Source: Planctomycetaceae bacterium (lineage in GTDB: Bacteria; Planctomycetota; Planctomycetia; Planctomycetales; Planctomycetaceae). From it: a stretch of DNA of 64,000 nucleotides. A program made the translations under genes and the position numbers. The stretch lies in the NCBI GenBank assembly GCA_021732415.1, contig JAKFVC010000078.1, forward strand, positions 1 to 64,000, given 5' to 3'. Below the pieces are notes generated by a model. The model did no database searches. It had not been told where the DNA came from and saw nothing but the letters and a program-made list of their open reading frames with translations. This document shows positions 1 to 8,213 of the stretch, one piece after another. Position 1 is the first letter of the stretch; every line of letters starts with the position of its first letter.

Positions 1-7
1 CCCCCAG

Positions 8-32
8 CCCCTCTCCCCGGAGTACCAGGGCG
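8..32. repeat. Short dispersed repeat, copy 1
   Basis: A 25-base stretch beginning cccctctccccggagtac matches 32783..32807 exactly. It lies in the non-coding left edge of the window (1..141), where I see no gene. Only one arm is visible, so this may be a fragment of a longer unit cut by the window edge. Confidence 0.6.
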
Positions 33-141
33 AGGGTAGCGAATTCCCTCATTTTTTCAGCGATTTCTGCAGGTTCTACGTTGTGTAGATACCGATGCCC
101 TTACGGGACGGGGCTCACCTGTCTATTTTCTTTTCTAATCT

Positions 142-1809
142 TCATCGTCCCGCTTCTGCCGCACTGATTAAACCATCTCCATCTCGATCCCATTTCCGAA
201 ACGCGTCGTCGTTGCCGATGAACTCGCGCCGCGAAATGTCTCCATCAACGTTACGATCCATGCCGCGGAACCAAACAGGCGTGGACGATGATTGTGGACT
301 GATGATCGGCTCACCCGTCATTGCACCTTGCTGAACGATTGCGTTTTGAAATAGACGAGGTTTGACCAATTCAATCGACAGACGCAGTTTGCCCGAAAGT
401 TCACTTCGCGCCAACTGGCCGTCCTGATTGGTATCGCTGGATTTCCAGGCGGTAGTGGCCTGCAGGCATTCACGGGGTGTCAGGCGGTTGTCTTTATTGA
501 GATCCAGCAGCGAAAACAGTGAGAGCTCATTACTGTCGTAGGTGACCATGATATGTCCCTGATCGACCAGATTCTCCAGTTGCAGGAATTCTTCGATTTC
601 GTTTGTAAAAACTTGACCGTTTCCATCGGCGTCGACCGTTTCGAACGTCGCTCCCGGCAGATTCAGGGACGCAAATTCGGTCTGGTCGAGGTAACTGTTC
701 TTGTCGCGATCACTCTTGCGAAACTGCAATTTGTAGTAGTTCACATTATCCGATTGCGCCACACGGCTGGCGGACACGGCAGAGACCTGGAGTTGCAGCG
801 GTTGGCCTGCGATTGTTGTTTCGAGGCCTTTCGGGGGCAAGGACATGGGGCGAGCGCGGCGCGATTGGGGCGTGGCCGGAAGGGGCTTGGAAGTATCCGT
901 CCAGGTCAAGTTCGTCAGCCGCGTCTTCCCCGCCGGCAAGGTGACATTCAATCGATAGTGCGGCGGGACAGTCGGGAGCCACTTGCGAAGTTCTTCCAGA
1001 TTGATCGCACCGTCCTGATCGATATCTCCCGCAGTGACAAGTTTCTGTGGCAGTCCCAATTCCGCAGCGCTCAGCGCATGCGTCGGCGGCTGTTGATCAA
1101 ACCGTTTCAGCAGGATCTCGGGGGCGTTCTCGGCGATGATCCACGGGGCATCTTCCGGTGGGACCGTTGTGTTGGCGGATCGGGGGCTGAACGGATTGCG
1201 AAATGGTTCGACTTCGATGACAGAAAAGGATTCGTCTCCATCCGCATCCAGTTTCTGGAGTCGTGCGGAAAGGGCCCCGAATTCTGATTCACTGAGGACC
1301 TGGTTCTGATTGTCGTCGAGCAGATCGAACAACTCGACGGCTTGGCCGGCCCGGCGCACACCCCGTGATCGGGCCGACAACTGGACGGGCGGTCCGAACA
1401 GTTGTTCCGAGAAGGCCGTCAACTCGGCCGCCGAGATGTTCTTGTCAGCGGGGTTGTTGTCGAGTCGCGGCAGGAGTTCCGTCCATTTTTCTCGCACACC
1501 TAGCTTGCGGAGTGCCTGGGGCGCGGCGTCACGTTCCGCCTGATCGATGGCTCCATCGCCGTTGGCATCCAATTCGCTAAAGACCTGCGTAACCCGTTGC
1601 GATCGTACCGCACGCAGTTCCTGGCCATCGAGCAATACGGTCAACTCGACGAACACGGGATGTTCCGACCGCATGAAAATGATGTTCTGGGTCGCAGCCG
1701 GAGTTTCCGTAGACGCTGATTGAGCGCGAAGATCTAGCGCCGGCGTGAGATAAAGGAGAACCCCAGCCCAAACGGTCAGCCAGCGGTAGGACGCAGCAGG
1801 CCCCGGCAT
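142..1809 (-). CDS. Secreted multi-EF-hand protein
   Basis: A 555-residue exported protein, probably calcium-binding. The ATG at 1809 is preferred over an in-frame GTG at 1815. An N-terminal hydrophobic stretch (about residues 8-25) ending near LRAQS looks like a signal peptide. The rest is studded with calcium-loop motifs of the form DxDxDG or DxNxDxxxxxxE. I count about eleven, including DANGDGAIDQAE, DADGNGQVFTNE, DTNQDGQLARSE and, near the C-terminus, DRDGDGLISAAE. Some loops are degenerate (for example DDNQNQ and DRDKNS) and may not bind metal. EF-hand proteins of this style are abundant in planctomycetes, where their roles are mostly unknown. No enzymatic domain is visible. The gene stands alone, with the next gene divergent at 2404. 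Confidence 0.85.
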   Translation of the reverse strand: MPGPAASYRWLTVWAGVLLYLTPALDLRAQSASTETPAATQNIIFMRSEHPVFVELTVLLDGQELRAVRSQRVTQVFSELDANGDGAIDQAERDAAPQALRKLGVREKWTELLPRLDNNPADKNISAAELTAFSEQLFGPPVQLSARSRGVRRAGQAVELFDLLDDNQNQVLSESEFGALSARLQKLDADGDESFSVIEVEPFRNPFSPRSANTTVPPEDAPWIIAENAPEILLKRFDQQPPTHALSAAELGLPQKLVTAGDIDQDGAINLEELRKWLPTVPPHYRLNVTLPAGKTRLTNLTWTDTSKPLPATPQSRRARPMSLPPKGLETTIAGQPLQLQVSAVSASRVAQSDNVNYYKLQFRKSDRDKNSYLDQTEFASLNLPGATFETVDADGNGQVFTNEIEEFLQLENLVDQGHIMVTYDSNELSLFSLLDLNKDNRLTPRECLQATTAWKSSDTNQDGQLARSELSGKLRLSIELVKPRLFQNAIVQQGAMTGEPIISPQSSSTPVWFRGMDRNVDGDISRREFIGNDDAFRKWDRDGDGLISAAEAGR

Positions 1810-1860
1810 GAACACTTTCTGCAGTCGGTCACGATTCCATTCAGACGAAGAACTAGGATT

Positions 1861-1884
1861 ACCCGACTCGGAGAGTCAGGCTAC
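1861..1884. repeat. GACTC palindrome, family R2
   Basis: The sequence acccgactcggagagtcagg is an imperfect palindrome (gactc/gagtc arms) followed by ctac. It recurs at 13898, 27021, 28820, 29059, 32070 and 49277, always outside genes. Confidence 0.85.
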
Positions 1885-2069
1885 CAGTGAGGAACTCGCT
1901 GTAAGTCGATACGCGAGGCTGTTTTATTGTCATCGGTGATGATGGTGGAAACAAGCCCGCTGGTGGGGAGATCTGTTTGGGGGCGGGAATTGTCTAATTC
2001 GGAGGGAGTTCGCCCTTTGTCATCGGTCCTTTGTCATTAGTTCAAGGGTTCGATGGAGAGCGTGACGGC

Positions 2070-2156
2070 ATCAGCCGCTGGGCGCTAGCCCACGGTTCGG
2101 GAAACAGGCGCCTCGTTGATTCAGAAGAACCGGACGCCGGGGGCGTTCCGGCTGAT
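2070..2156. repeat. GGCGCTAGCC inverted repeat, family R6, copy 1
   Basis: The left arm cagccgctgggcgctagccc and a diverged right arm ending in ccggctgat form an imperfect inverted repeat. The left arm is almost identical to 37315..37345. Confidence 0.75.
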
Positions 2157-2403
2157 CTGGTCCGAACGTTAGCGGCTGGCAGATTTATCGGAACGAGGCC
2201 TGCGCTTGAACTTTCAACGGCTCCAATGGACGATGACGTATCGGTCCGGATTGCCGCGTGCCGGAAGTCTCTGCAAGTATTGGAATTATCGAGTCTTGGT
2301 TCGGTCGCGACTTGCCGTTTATCTTCTCTAATTCATGTTTATACGCCCTCCTGAAAATGGCGGGATCACTCCAGATTGTCTGGTATTTTCACTGAGGAAT
2401 CGA

Positions 2404-3663
2404 ATGAACATCTCTCTGCGATGCGGTGCGGGACTGGCCGTTCTGGTCGGTCTCTGCTGCGGTCTGGCTTCGACAGCCGCCGCCCAGCAGGAAAAAACCA
2501 AGGCTCCGGCGGCCCCAGCCAAGTCCAAGAAGGACAATCCTGCGCCGGCCCGCGCCCCTCAAAGTAAGGGGTTGCAGCCCATTGCCTCGTTCGAGGTGCC
2601 CGTTGACGCCGGGCCAGACCGGTTGATGAAGTTCGTCGACGACTTGATGTACAGTAAGCAGCCGGATCTCAACTCGCCCGCAGAAGCTGCGGCATACTAT
2701 GACAAGGTCACGGCGGCCGTCATGCAGGCTTCGCAAATCGTTCTCGATACCAAGGATGTGAACGAGAAACTGGCGGAGAAGGCCCTGCGAGCGCAATTCA
2801 TGTCCCTGGGATTAAAGACTCGACTGGGAGATAAGAAGGCCATTCAGCAACGTTTGGATCTCGCGCAGAAGTATCGCGCGGATCCTCGCAAGGAATTGGC
2901 CCGGATCTCGGTCGAGGAACGACTATACGCCAATCTGCAGCGGTTCGACAAATTCAATGCCAAGGAACAGGAAGATCTGTTCGCCGATGCGCTCGCTTAT
3001 ATCAAAACGACCCCCGAATTCGACGAACAATTGCTGAAACGCACCTACACGATCGGGAGTGTCTTCGAAAGGGCCAAGACCCCCGGCCTGTCGGCTCGAG
3101 TTTATGAGCAAATTGCGGAATTGATGTTGAAGTCGGGTGACTCAGATTTGATTAAGCTTTCCAAGCAGTTTCAGCGAATGGCGAACCGCATGCGCCTGGT
3201 CGGGCAACCGTTTGAGGTGGAAGGTCAATTGGTTTCCCAAAAGCCCATCGATTGGGCCTCCTACCGTGGCAAGGTTGTGCTGGTCTACTTCTGGGCCACG
3301 TCGAGCGTGCCTGCCGTGACCGATTTGCCGAATTTGAAGAGCCTGTATCAAGGCTATTCGTCCAAGGGTTTCGATATCATTGGGGTGAGCAAAGATACGA
3401 ACAAGGCCGCGCTGGATAATTTCCTGGCCAAGAATCAGATCGCGTGGAACAATCTGTTCAAATTCGAAGGAGATCTGACGGACGAGGGAGAGCAACAACC
3501 GGTGATCGAGAAGTACGGAATTGTGGCGATTCCCTACCGGATCCTGGTGGGTAAGGATGGAAAAGTCCTCAAGTTGGATCCCTCGAACGAAGAACTGCGT
3601 GCCACGCTAAAAGACCTGCTGGGGCCTCCGGTTGACGGGGAAAACAAGGCTGGAGGCAAATAG
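2404..3663 (+). CDS. Exported thioredoxin-fold protein lacking active-site cysteines
   Basis: A 419-residue protein with a clear signal peptide (hydrophobic residues about 8-22, cleavage near STAAAQQ). I chose the ATG at 2404 over 2335 because it places the signal sequence at the N-terminus. Residues about 60-275 are mostly helical and unrecognised. Residues about 280-410 form a TlpA/AhpC-type redoxin domain, with KVVLVYFWATSS, the GVSKD segment and a cis-Pro motif (VAIPYRILV). The usual CxxC site (WATWCxPC) is SSVP here, and no cysteine remains in the mature protein. It therefore cannot act as an ordinary thiol-disulfide oxidoreductase and may be structural or a binding protein. The family is planctomycete-typical; the exact role is unknown. 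Confidence 0.82.
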   Translation: MNISLRCGAGLAVLVGLCCGLASTAAAQQEKTKAPAAPAKSKKDNPAPARAPQSKGLQPIASFEVPVDAGPDRLMKFVDDLMYSKQPDLNSPAEAAAYYDKVTAAVMQASQIVLDTKDVNEKLAEKALRAQFMSLGLKTRLGDKKAIQQRLDLAQKYRADPRKELARISVEERLYANLQRFDKFNAKEQEDLFADALAYIKTTPEFDEQLLKRTYTIGSVFERAKTPGLSARVYEQIAELMLKSGDSDLIKLSKQFQRMANRMRLVGQPFEVEGQLVSQKPIDWASYRGKVVLVYFWATSSVPAVTDLPNLKSLYQGYSSKGFDIIGVSKDTNKAALDNFLAKNQIAWNNLFKFEGDLTDEGEQQPVIEKYGIVAIPYRILVGKDGKVLKLDPSNEELRATLKDLLGPPVDGENKAGGK

Positions 3664-4125
3664 GGAATAGGCCGGGCCGAAAGGATCGGGAGGCTCCTGC
3701 TGAGCAATCTTATCTGCGATTTGGGTACCGCAAATCTGGTAAAAGAAGAAAAAGATCTCACGCAAAGGCGCCAAGGCGCAAAGAAATCATCTCTTCGTAC
3801 TTTGCGCCTTGGCGCCTTTGCGTGAGATCCTTCTTCTTCAATTCCCGAACACAGTACAAATCAAGAATCAGTCAGCCTCCACCCTCGACCGCGCATAGCT
3901 ACAGATAGCCGGTACGCGAGATCAGACCCGGCTGGTTTTTTCCACGTAAGTCTTGAATTGCTCTAGAATTGGCGATACCACCAGTGTCACAATAGAGCGT
4001 TGTCCGATTTTTCGCCCCGCTGGATGACGCGCCACGCTCTTGATGATTTGCGAAATGGGACCTGCCTTCGCTGCCGCCAAATTGCTTTGACTGCCAGACA
4101 CACTCCCTGCCCTGTTGAGGCTGTT
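3664..4125. other. Intergenic region with one inverted repeat
   Basis: This 462-base gap holds the R1 inverted repeat (3745..3838). The remainder shows no gene I can support. Short open frames here, such as one on the minus strand at 3922..4137, lack a recognisable domain. Confidence 0.55.
3745..3838. repeat. CTCACGCAAAGGCG inverted repeat, family R1, copy 1
   Basis: The arms ctcacgcaaaggcgccaagg and its reverse complement are separated by a short variable spacer, giving a near-perfect long hairpin. Copies with the same arms but different spacers lie at 21048..21143 and 49709..49810. Confidence 0.92.
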
Positions 4126-6573
4126 ATGTTGCGTCAATTCGCGTATTTCACTGTGCTCTATCTTGCTGCGGTCTGTTTCACGCCGTCGGGTTTGCTATTC
4201 GCTGAGGACGCTGTACCGGCAGCACCCAAGGCTGCAGCGCCCGCGGCGGCGACACCTGCAGCTGTTCCCGCGACGCCGGCTGTTGCTCCACCAGTGATCC
4301 AGCCCGGGCATTCACTGCATGGTGAAGCATTTGATGAAGGGCCGCGGCAAAAGGCCTATCTGATGGCCAATACCGGCAAGATCAGCTTTCCTGTGACAAC
4401 AAAGGTCCCTGAGTGCCAGCAATTCATCAATCAAGGGGTCGGTCAGCTGCATGGATTCTGGTATTTCGAAGCCGAACGCTCATTCCGCCAGGCAGCGGCC
4501 CTCGATCCGAACTGCGCGATTGCCTATTGGGGCATGGCGATGGCCAATATCAATAATCAGAAGCGGGCGAAGGTCTTCATCGCCGAAGCCGTGAAGCGGA
4601 AGAAGGAATTGACGCCTCGTGAAGATCGATACATCGAAGCTCTGGAAAACTTCTACAAAGAGGACGCCAAGAAAGGCAAAGACAAAGGGGAAAAGGAGAA
4701 GTACGAGAAATACACCAAGGCCCTGGAACGGATCTATCTGGATCACCCGGAGGACCTCGAGGCGAAGGCGTTCTTGTGCCACCAACTGTGGGACGATCGC
4801 AGCCATAGCGTGCCGATCACCAGCAACCTGGCAATCAGCGCGTTAATCAACGAAGTGCTGGCCGTCGAACCGCTGCATCCCGTCCATCATTACAAGATCC
4901 ACCTGTGGGATTATGAAAAAGCCGAACTGGCAATTCCCTCCGCCGCAAAGTGTGGTCAGTCAGCTCCCTCGATCGCCCATATGTGGCACATGTCGGGGCA
5001 TATTTTTTCCCGAGTGGAACGCTACGGGGATGCCGCCTGGCAGCAGGAAGCTTCGGCACGAGTGGACCATGCTTACATGCAGCGGGATCGCGTGTTGCCC
5101 GACCAGATCCACAATTTCGCCCATAACAATGAATGGTTGATTCGTGATCTGAGTTTCGTGGGGCGTGTGCGGGATGCGGTTGACCTGGCCAAGAACATGT
5201 CGGAACTGCCGCGGCATCCTAAGTACAACACAATGCAGAAACACGGCAGCAGCTACTACGGGCGGCTGCGGCTGTTCGAGGAACTGAATCGATACGAGCT
5301 GTGGGATGAACTGGCCGCGTTGTGTGAGACCAGCTATCTCGAGCCGACGGAGGTGGTTCTCGAACAGTACAAACGCCTGCGTTATCTGGGAGTCGCCAAA
5401 GTTCGCCGCGGTGATGTGGAAGGTGGCAAGGTGCAGCTGGCGGCTTTGGAAGAGAAGCTGAAAGAAGAGTGTCGCAAGCAGTCTGAAACCGATGCAGTGA
5501 AAACCAAGAAGGAAGCCGAAGACAAGGCCAAGGCGGAAGCGGCCAAGCCCGCACCGTTGATTGCCCCCGCCCCGGCACTACCGGAGGCCGATCCGATGAC
5601 TCCGGAAAAGAAGCCGACGAATCCGCAGATTCAGGCGTTGGAAAAGGCGATGGCGGAAATTCAAGGACACATCGCTGTGGCTGGCCAGGATTTCAAGACG
5701 GCCCTGGTCAAGTTGCGCGAAGCGGGCGATGTTGATCCCATTTACATTGCCAAGGTCCAGTTTCAGGCGGGTGAAAAAGATGCCGCCTTGAAGGCCGGAC
5801 GCGATGCAGCCAGTTCTCGAAAGAATCAGACGCATCCACTGGCGTCACTGGTTGATTTGCTGATTCTGGCTGGTGAACCGAAAGAAGCCAAGGAGACCTT
5901 CGACAAGCTGCGCGCGATGTCGACGCACATCGATATCAAAGCGTCCCCGGTCTTCTCGCGATTGACGCCGTTTGCCGTGCAACATGGCCTGCCGGAAGAC
6001 TGGCGTGACATCAAGCCGCCGGAAAAAGATGTGGGCGAACGCCCTGCACTGGACACGTTGGGACCCTTCCGCTGGCAGCCGCAGGCGGCCCCGGAATGGA
6101 TTGCTGAGAATGCCACCGGTGAAAAGGTCGGGCTGGCTCAGTTGCGGGGCAAGCCGTTGGTCCTGATCTTCTTCCTAGGTCACGGTTGCCTGCATTGCAG
6201 CGAGCAATTGCAGGCGTTTGCTCCGAAGACCGCAGATTTCGCGAAGCAGGGAATTACGTTGGTGGGAATCAGCACGGACGGCCGTGAAGGGTTGGAGAAA
6301 TCGCTGAAATCGTATGGAGATCAGCCCTTCCCATTTGCATTGCTGAGCAATCCGCCAATGGATGCCTTCAAAGCCAATCGGGCCTTCGATGACTTCGAAA
6401 ACCGTCCCCTGCATGCGACGTTTTTGATTGACGCCCAGGGGCTGGTTCGCTGGCAGGACATCAGCCATGAACCGTTCAAAGACATCGATTTCCTGCTGCA
6501 GGAATCAAAGCGGTTGTTGCCGATGTCGCCAGCTTCCCCGGGAGCTTCGCCCGCAGTGGCAGCGAAACCGTAA
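4126..6573 (+). CDS. Exported TPR-rich protein with C-terminal redoxin domain
   Basis: An 815-residue protein. I chose the ATG at 4126 because it begins a signal peptide (MLRQFAYFTVLYLAAVCF...) ending near LLFAEDA. An Ala/Pro-rich linker follows, then a long helical region (residues about 95-640) with TPR-like repeats (AERSFRQAAALDPNCAIAYW). It includes two charged Lys/Glu-rich helices and an Ala/Pro linker near residues 480-510. The last 140 residues form a peroxiredoxin/TlpA-like domain with FFLGHGCLHC, so a CxxC pair is present, unlike the preceding redoxin gene. Probably periplasmic. A tetratricopeptide scaffold carrying a thiol-redox domain fits the sequence, but substrate and partner are unknown. 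Confidence 0.82.
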   Translation: MLRQFAYFTVLYLAAVCFTPSGLLFAEDAVPAAPKAAAPAAATPAAVPATPAVAPPVIQPGHSLHGEAFDEGPRQKAYLMANTGKISFPVTTKVPECQQFINQGVGQLHGFWYFEAERSFRQAAALDPNCAIAYWGMAMANINNQKRAKVFIAEAVKRKKELTPREDRYIEALENFYKEDAKKGKDKGEKEKYEKYTKALERIYLDHPEDLEAKAFLCHQLWDDRSHSVPITSNLAISALINEVLAVEPLHPVHHYKIHLWDYEKAELAIPSAAKCGQSAPSIAHMWHMSGHIFSRVERYGDAAWQQEASARVDHAYMQRDRVLPDQIHNFAHNNEWLIRDLSFVGRVRDAVDLAKNMSELPRHPKYNTMQKHGSSYYGRLRLFEELNRYELWDELAALCETSYLEPTEVVLEQYKRLRYLGVAKVRRGDVEGGKVQLAALEEKLKEECRKQSETDAVKTKKEAEDKAKAEAAKPAPLIAPAPALPEADPMTPEKKPTNPQIQALEKAMAEIQGHIAVAGQDFKTALVKLREAGDVDPIYIAKVQFQAGEKDAALKAGRDAASSRKNQTHPLASLVDLLILAGEPKEAKETFDKLRAMSTHIDIKASPVFSRLTPFAVQHGLPEDWRDIKPPEKDVGERPALDTLGPFRWQPQAAPEWIAENATGEKVGLAQLRGKPLVLIFFLGHGCLHCSEQLQAFAPKTADFAKQGITLVGISTDGREGLEKSLKSYGDQPFPFALLSNPPMDAFKANRAFDDFENRPLHATFLIDAQGLVRWQDISHEPFKDIDFLLQESKRLLPMSPASPGASPAVAAKP

Positions 6574-6632
6574 CAACGCTGGCCATGCGAAGTTCGCGAG
6601 GTCGGTTGTCTGCCACGTCGAATGTGACGCGC

Positions 6633-6660
6633 CTCAGACGGGTCGGAGATCCGTCCCACG
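6633..6660. repeat. Half-copy of GGGACGGGTCTCC repeat, family R8
   Basis: The sequence ctcagacgggtcggagatcc followed by gtcccacg resembles one arm of the R8 inverted repeats at 11076..11299 and 25777..25881. It lies in the short gap between two convergent genes. Confidence 0.6.
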
Positions 6661-6671
6661 TGTTCAAGGCA

Positions 6672-7664
6672 CTACCGACGGAATCGGTATTGGCCATTCG
6701 ATGGCTCGAATTCGTTTTCTGCCAATCGCGACTGATAGCGAAGCCCGGTGAAGGCGTAGAACTCGATCAGCGTGTCTTCCGTCAGCTTGTCGTTGGCCGA
6801 TTCGGGGGCTCCGCAGCGATCTGACCAGCCGTAGTTCTTCACGCACAGCGGGAGCGCGGTCACCTTGTCGGCGAAGATCAACGACGTGCGGTAGTCCGGA
6901 TCGACCTCGGCACAATCGTAGTCGGTGCGGATGACATAACACATCCGGCCGTCGATCTTCTGGTCGGGCAGGAACTGGACGGCGACCCCTTCTTCGAGCT
7001 TGGCGTCACGATTGCCGAAGTCGATGATCTTGTCGACCAGCTTCAAGAGTCCGGACGTTGTAACGGGGTAGCGTGATTCCTTCATGGCCAGCTCGCCACT
7101 GGGGTCCACTTTGAACGTCGGCAACATTTCGCCGACCTGGCCACCCTTTTTGACCAGCATGCGATTGTCGTTCAGCCCTTCGACGAACAGCAGCTCGCGT
7201 CCGATGTCGCCCCCTTCATTCCATTTCATATAGACACTGAATGGGGCATGGCGGACCTTCAGTTCTGTCGATTCTCGCGCCAGCAACTTGCCGCCGACGC
7301 GTTCTTGGCGGGTGAATGTCGCGGCGTAATCCGGAATCGTCTGCAATTTGGACCGGGCGTCCAGCATCAAGGCTTGTTTCAACCGCAGCGCCAATTTGCC
7401 ATCGATCTTGGGACCTGTCGAGACGGCTGCAGCTTGCGGTGCGTGGGGGTTTCCTCCGGCAGGGACCGGAGCGTGAGTTGCGACATCCCCGATTTGCGGG
7501 GGCACGGCACCGCGATAGGCGCCCGCTGATTTGGCGTGGGTATTCCAGTTGATGACACCCAGCGTCACGGCGAACAGTCCAATGACCCATCCGTTGGCCT
7601 TGGTGCAAGGCGACACGCATGGCAACGCGATCCGCAGGCGAGGAAGTCGAGGTAGCCGCATCAA
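6672..7664 (-). CDS. DUF1571 family protein
   Basis: A 330-residue protein with one N-terminal membrane segment (about residues 26-40, GWVIGLFAVTLGV), a Pro/Gly/Ala-rich linker, and a C-terminal domain from about residue 90. The domain has the hallmarks of DUF1571: YAATFTRQERVGGKLL, FSVYMKW, GMEGLN-like segments and a TDYDCAEVDPDY stretch. DUF1571 proteins have a fold related to outer-membrane lipoprotein carriers and are common in planctomycetes, where none has an assigned function that I can name with confidence. It is probably anchored in the inner membrane with the domain outside. The gene converges with the TPR-redoxin gene. Confidence 0.85.
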   Translation of the reverse strand: MMRLPRLPRLRIALPCVSPCTKANGWVIGLFAVTLGVINWNTHAKSAGAYRGAVPPQIGDVATHAPVPAGGNPHAPQAAAVSTGPKIDGKLALRLKQALMLDARSKLQTIPDYAATFTRQERVGGKLLARESTELKVRHAPFSVYMKWNEGGDIGRELLFVEGLNDNRMLVKKGGQVGEMLPTFKVDPSGELAMKESRYPVTTSGLLKLVDKIIDFGNRDAKLEEGVAVQFLPDQKIDGRMCYVIRTDYDCAEVDPDYRTSLIFADKVTALPLCVKNYGWSDRCGAPESANDKLTEDTLIEFYAFTGLRYQSRLAENEFEPSNGQYRFRR

Positions 7665-8213
7665 AACCCTCAGTCCAGCGAAAAATGGCGTTGCCGGCTG
7701 GCGACGCTGAGAATCCTGGGTAGACTTTTCCGATTCGAATCGACGAAGCGCCTGATTGCCGGCTGCATCGAGCTGTGCAAGAGGCAGAAAATTCTGCGCA
7801 GCTTCCCACAGCGTGGCATCCGGACAGAGAACCAGTCGGCTAAGATATTTTCGGCATCCTCACCCCGGTCGTTTCATTCTTCCTGATCTGGTCGGTGTAG
7901 CTCGCATGACCGAGTCATCAGGTCAGAATGTCAAAGTCTCTGCGGTGTGCCAGAGCAGGCTAATCGGTCTGAATTACCAGAATTGGACCCTTCGCATGCG
8001 AAGTTTGGGAAAGGCTGAGCGGTAAATCCTGCGCGGTCAGCATCGCGTCCAGTCCCCGATTCTCGGTATGCTAAGGGACTGAAATTTGGACTGCGGTGAT
8101 TCATCACCGCTTTCCAATTTTGTTTGAGTTGAAATGCCGTTCGGCCCTTAAGTCCGAATGGGAAAGCGGTAATGAATCACCGCAGTCCAAAGAGTTGAGA
8201 AGCGAGCGCTCCA
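7665..8213. other. Intergenic region with one inverted repeat
   Basis: This 549-base gap between divergent genes contains the R5 inverted repeat (8087..8190) just upstream of the next gene. The rest shows no supported gene. Confidence 0.5.
8087..8190. repeat. GGACTGCGGTGATTCATC inverted repeat, family R5, copy 1
   Basis: The arms ttggactgcggtgattcatc and its near-complement gaatcaccgcagtcc flank a roughly 60-base spacer. A degenerate relative occurs at 54841..54945. It lies 24 bases before the start of the PPC-domain gene, so it may fall within its leader. Confidence 0.85.

Larger units (their letters stand above)
1816..2403. other. Intergenic region with repeats only
   Basis: This 588-base gap between two divergent genes holds a GACTC palindrome (1861..1884) and a GGCGCTAGCC inverted repeat (2070..2156). 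It must also contain the promoters of both flanking genes. I see no supported coding sequence. Confidence 0.6.

Noticed and set aside
3922-4137. 71-residue frame on the minus strand
   Set aside because: It has no recognised domain or ribosome binding site and overlaps the leader of the TPR-redoxin gene.
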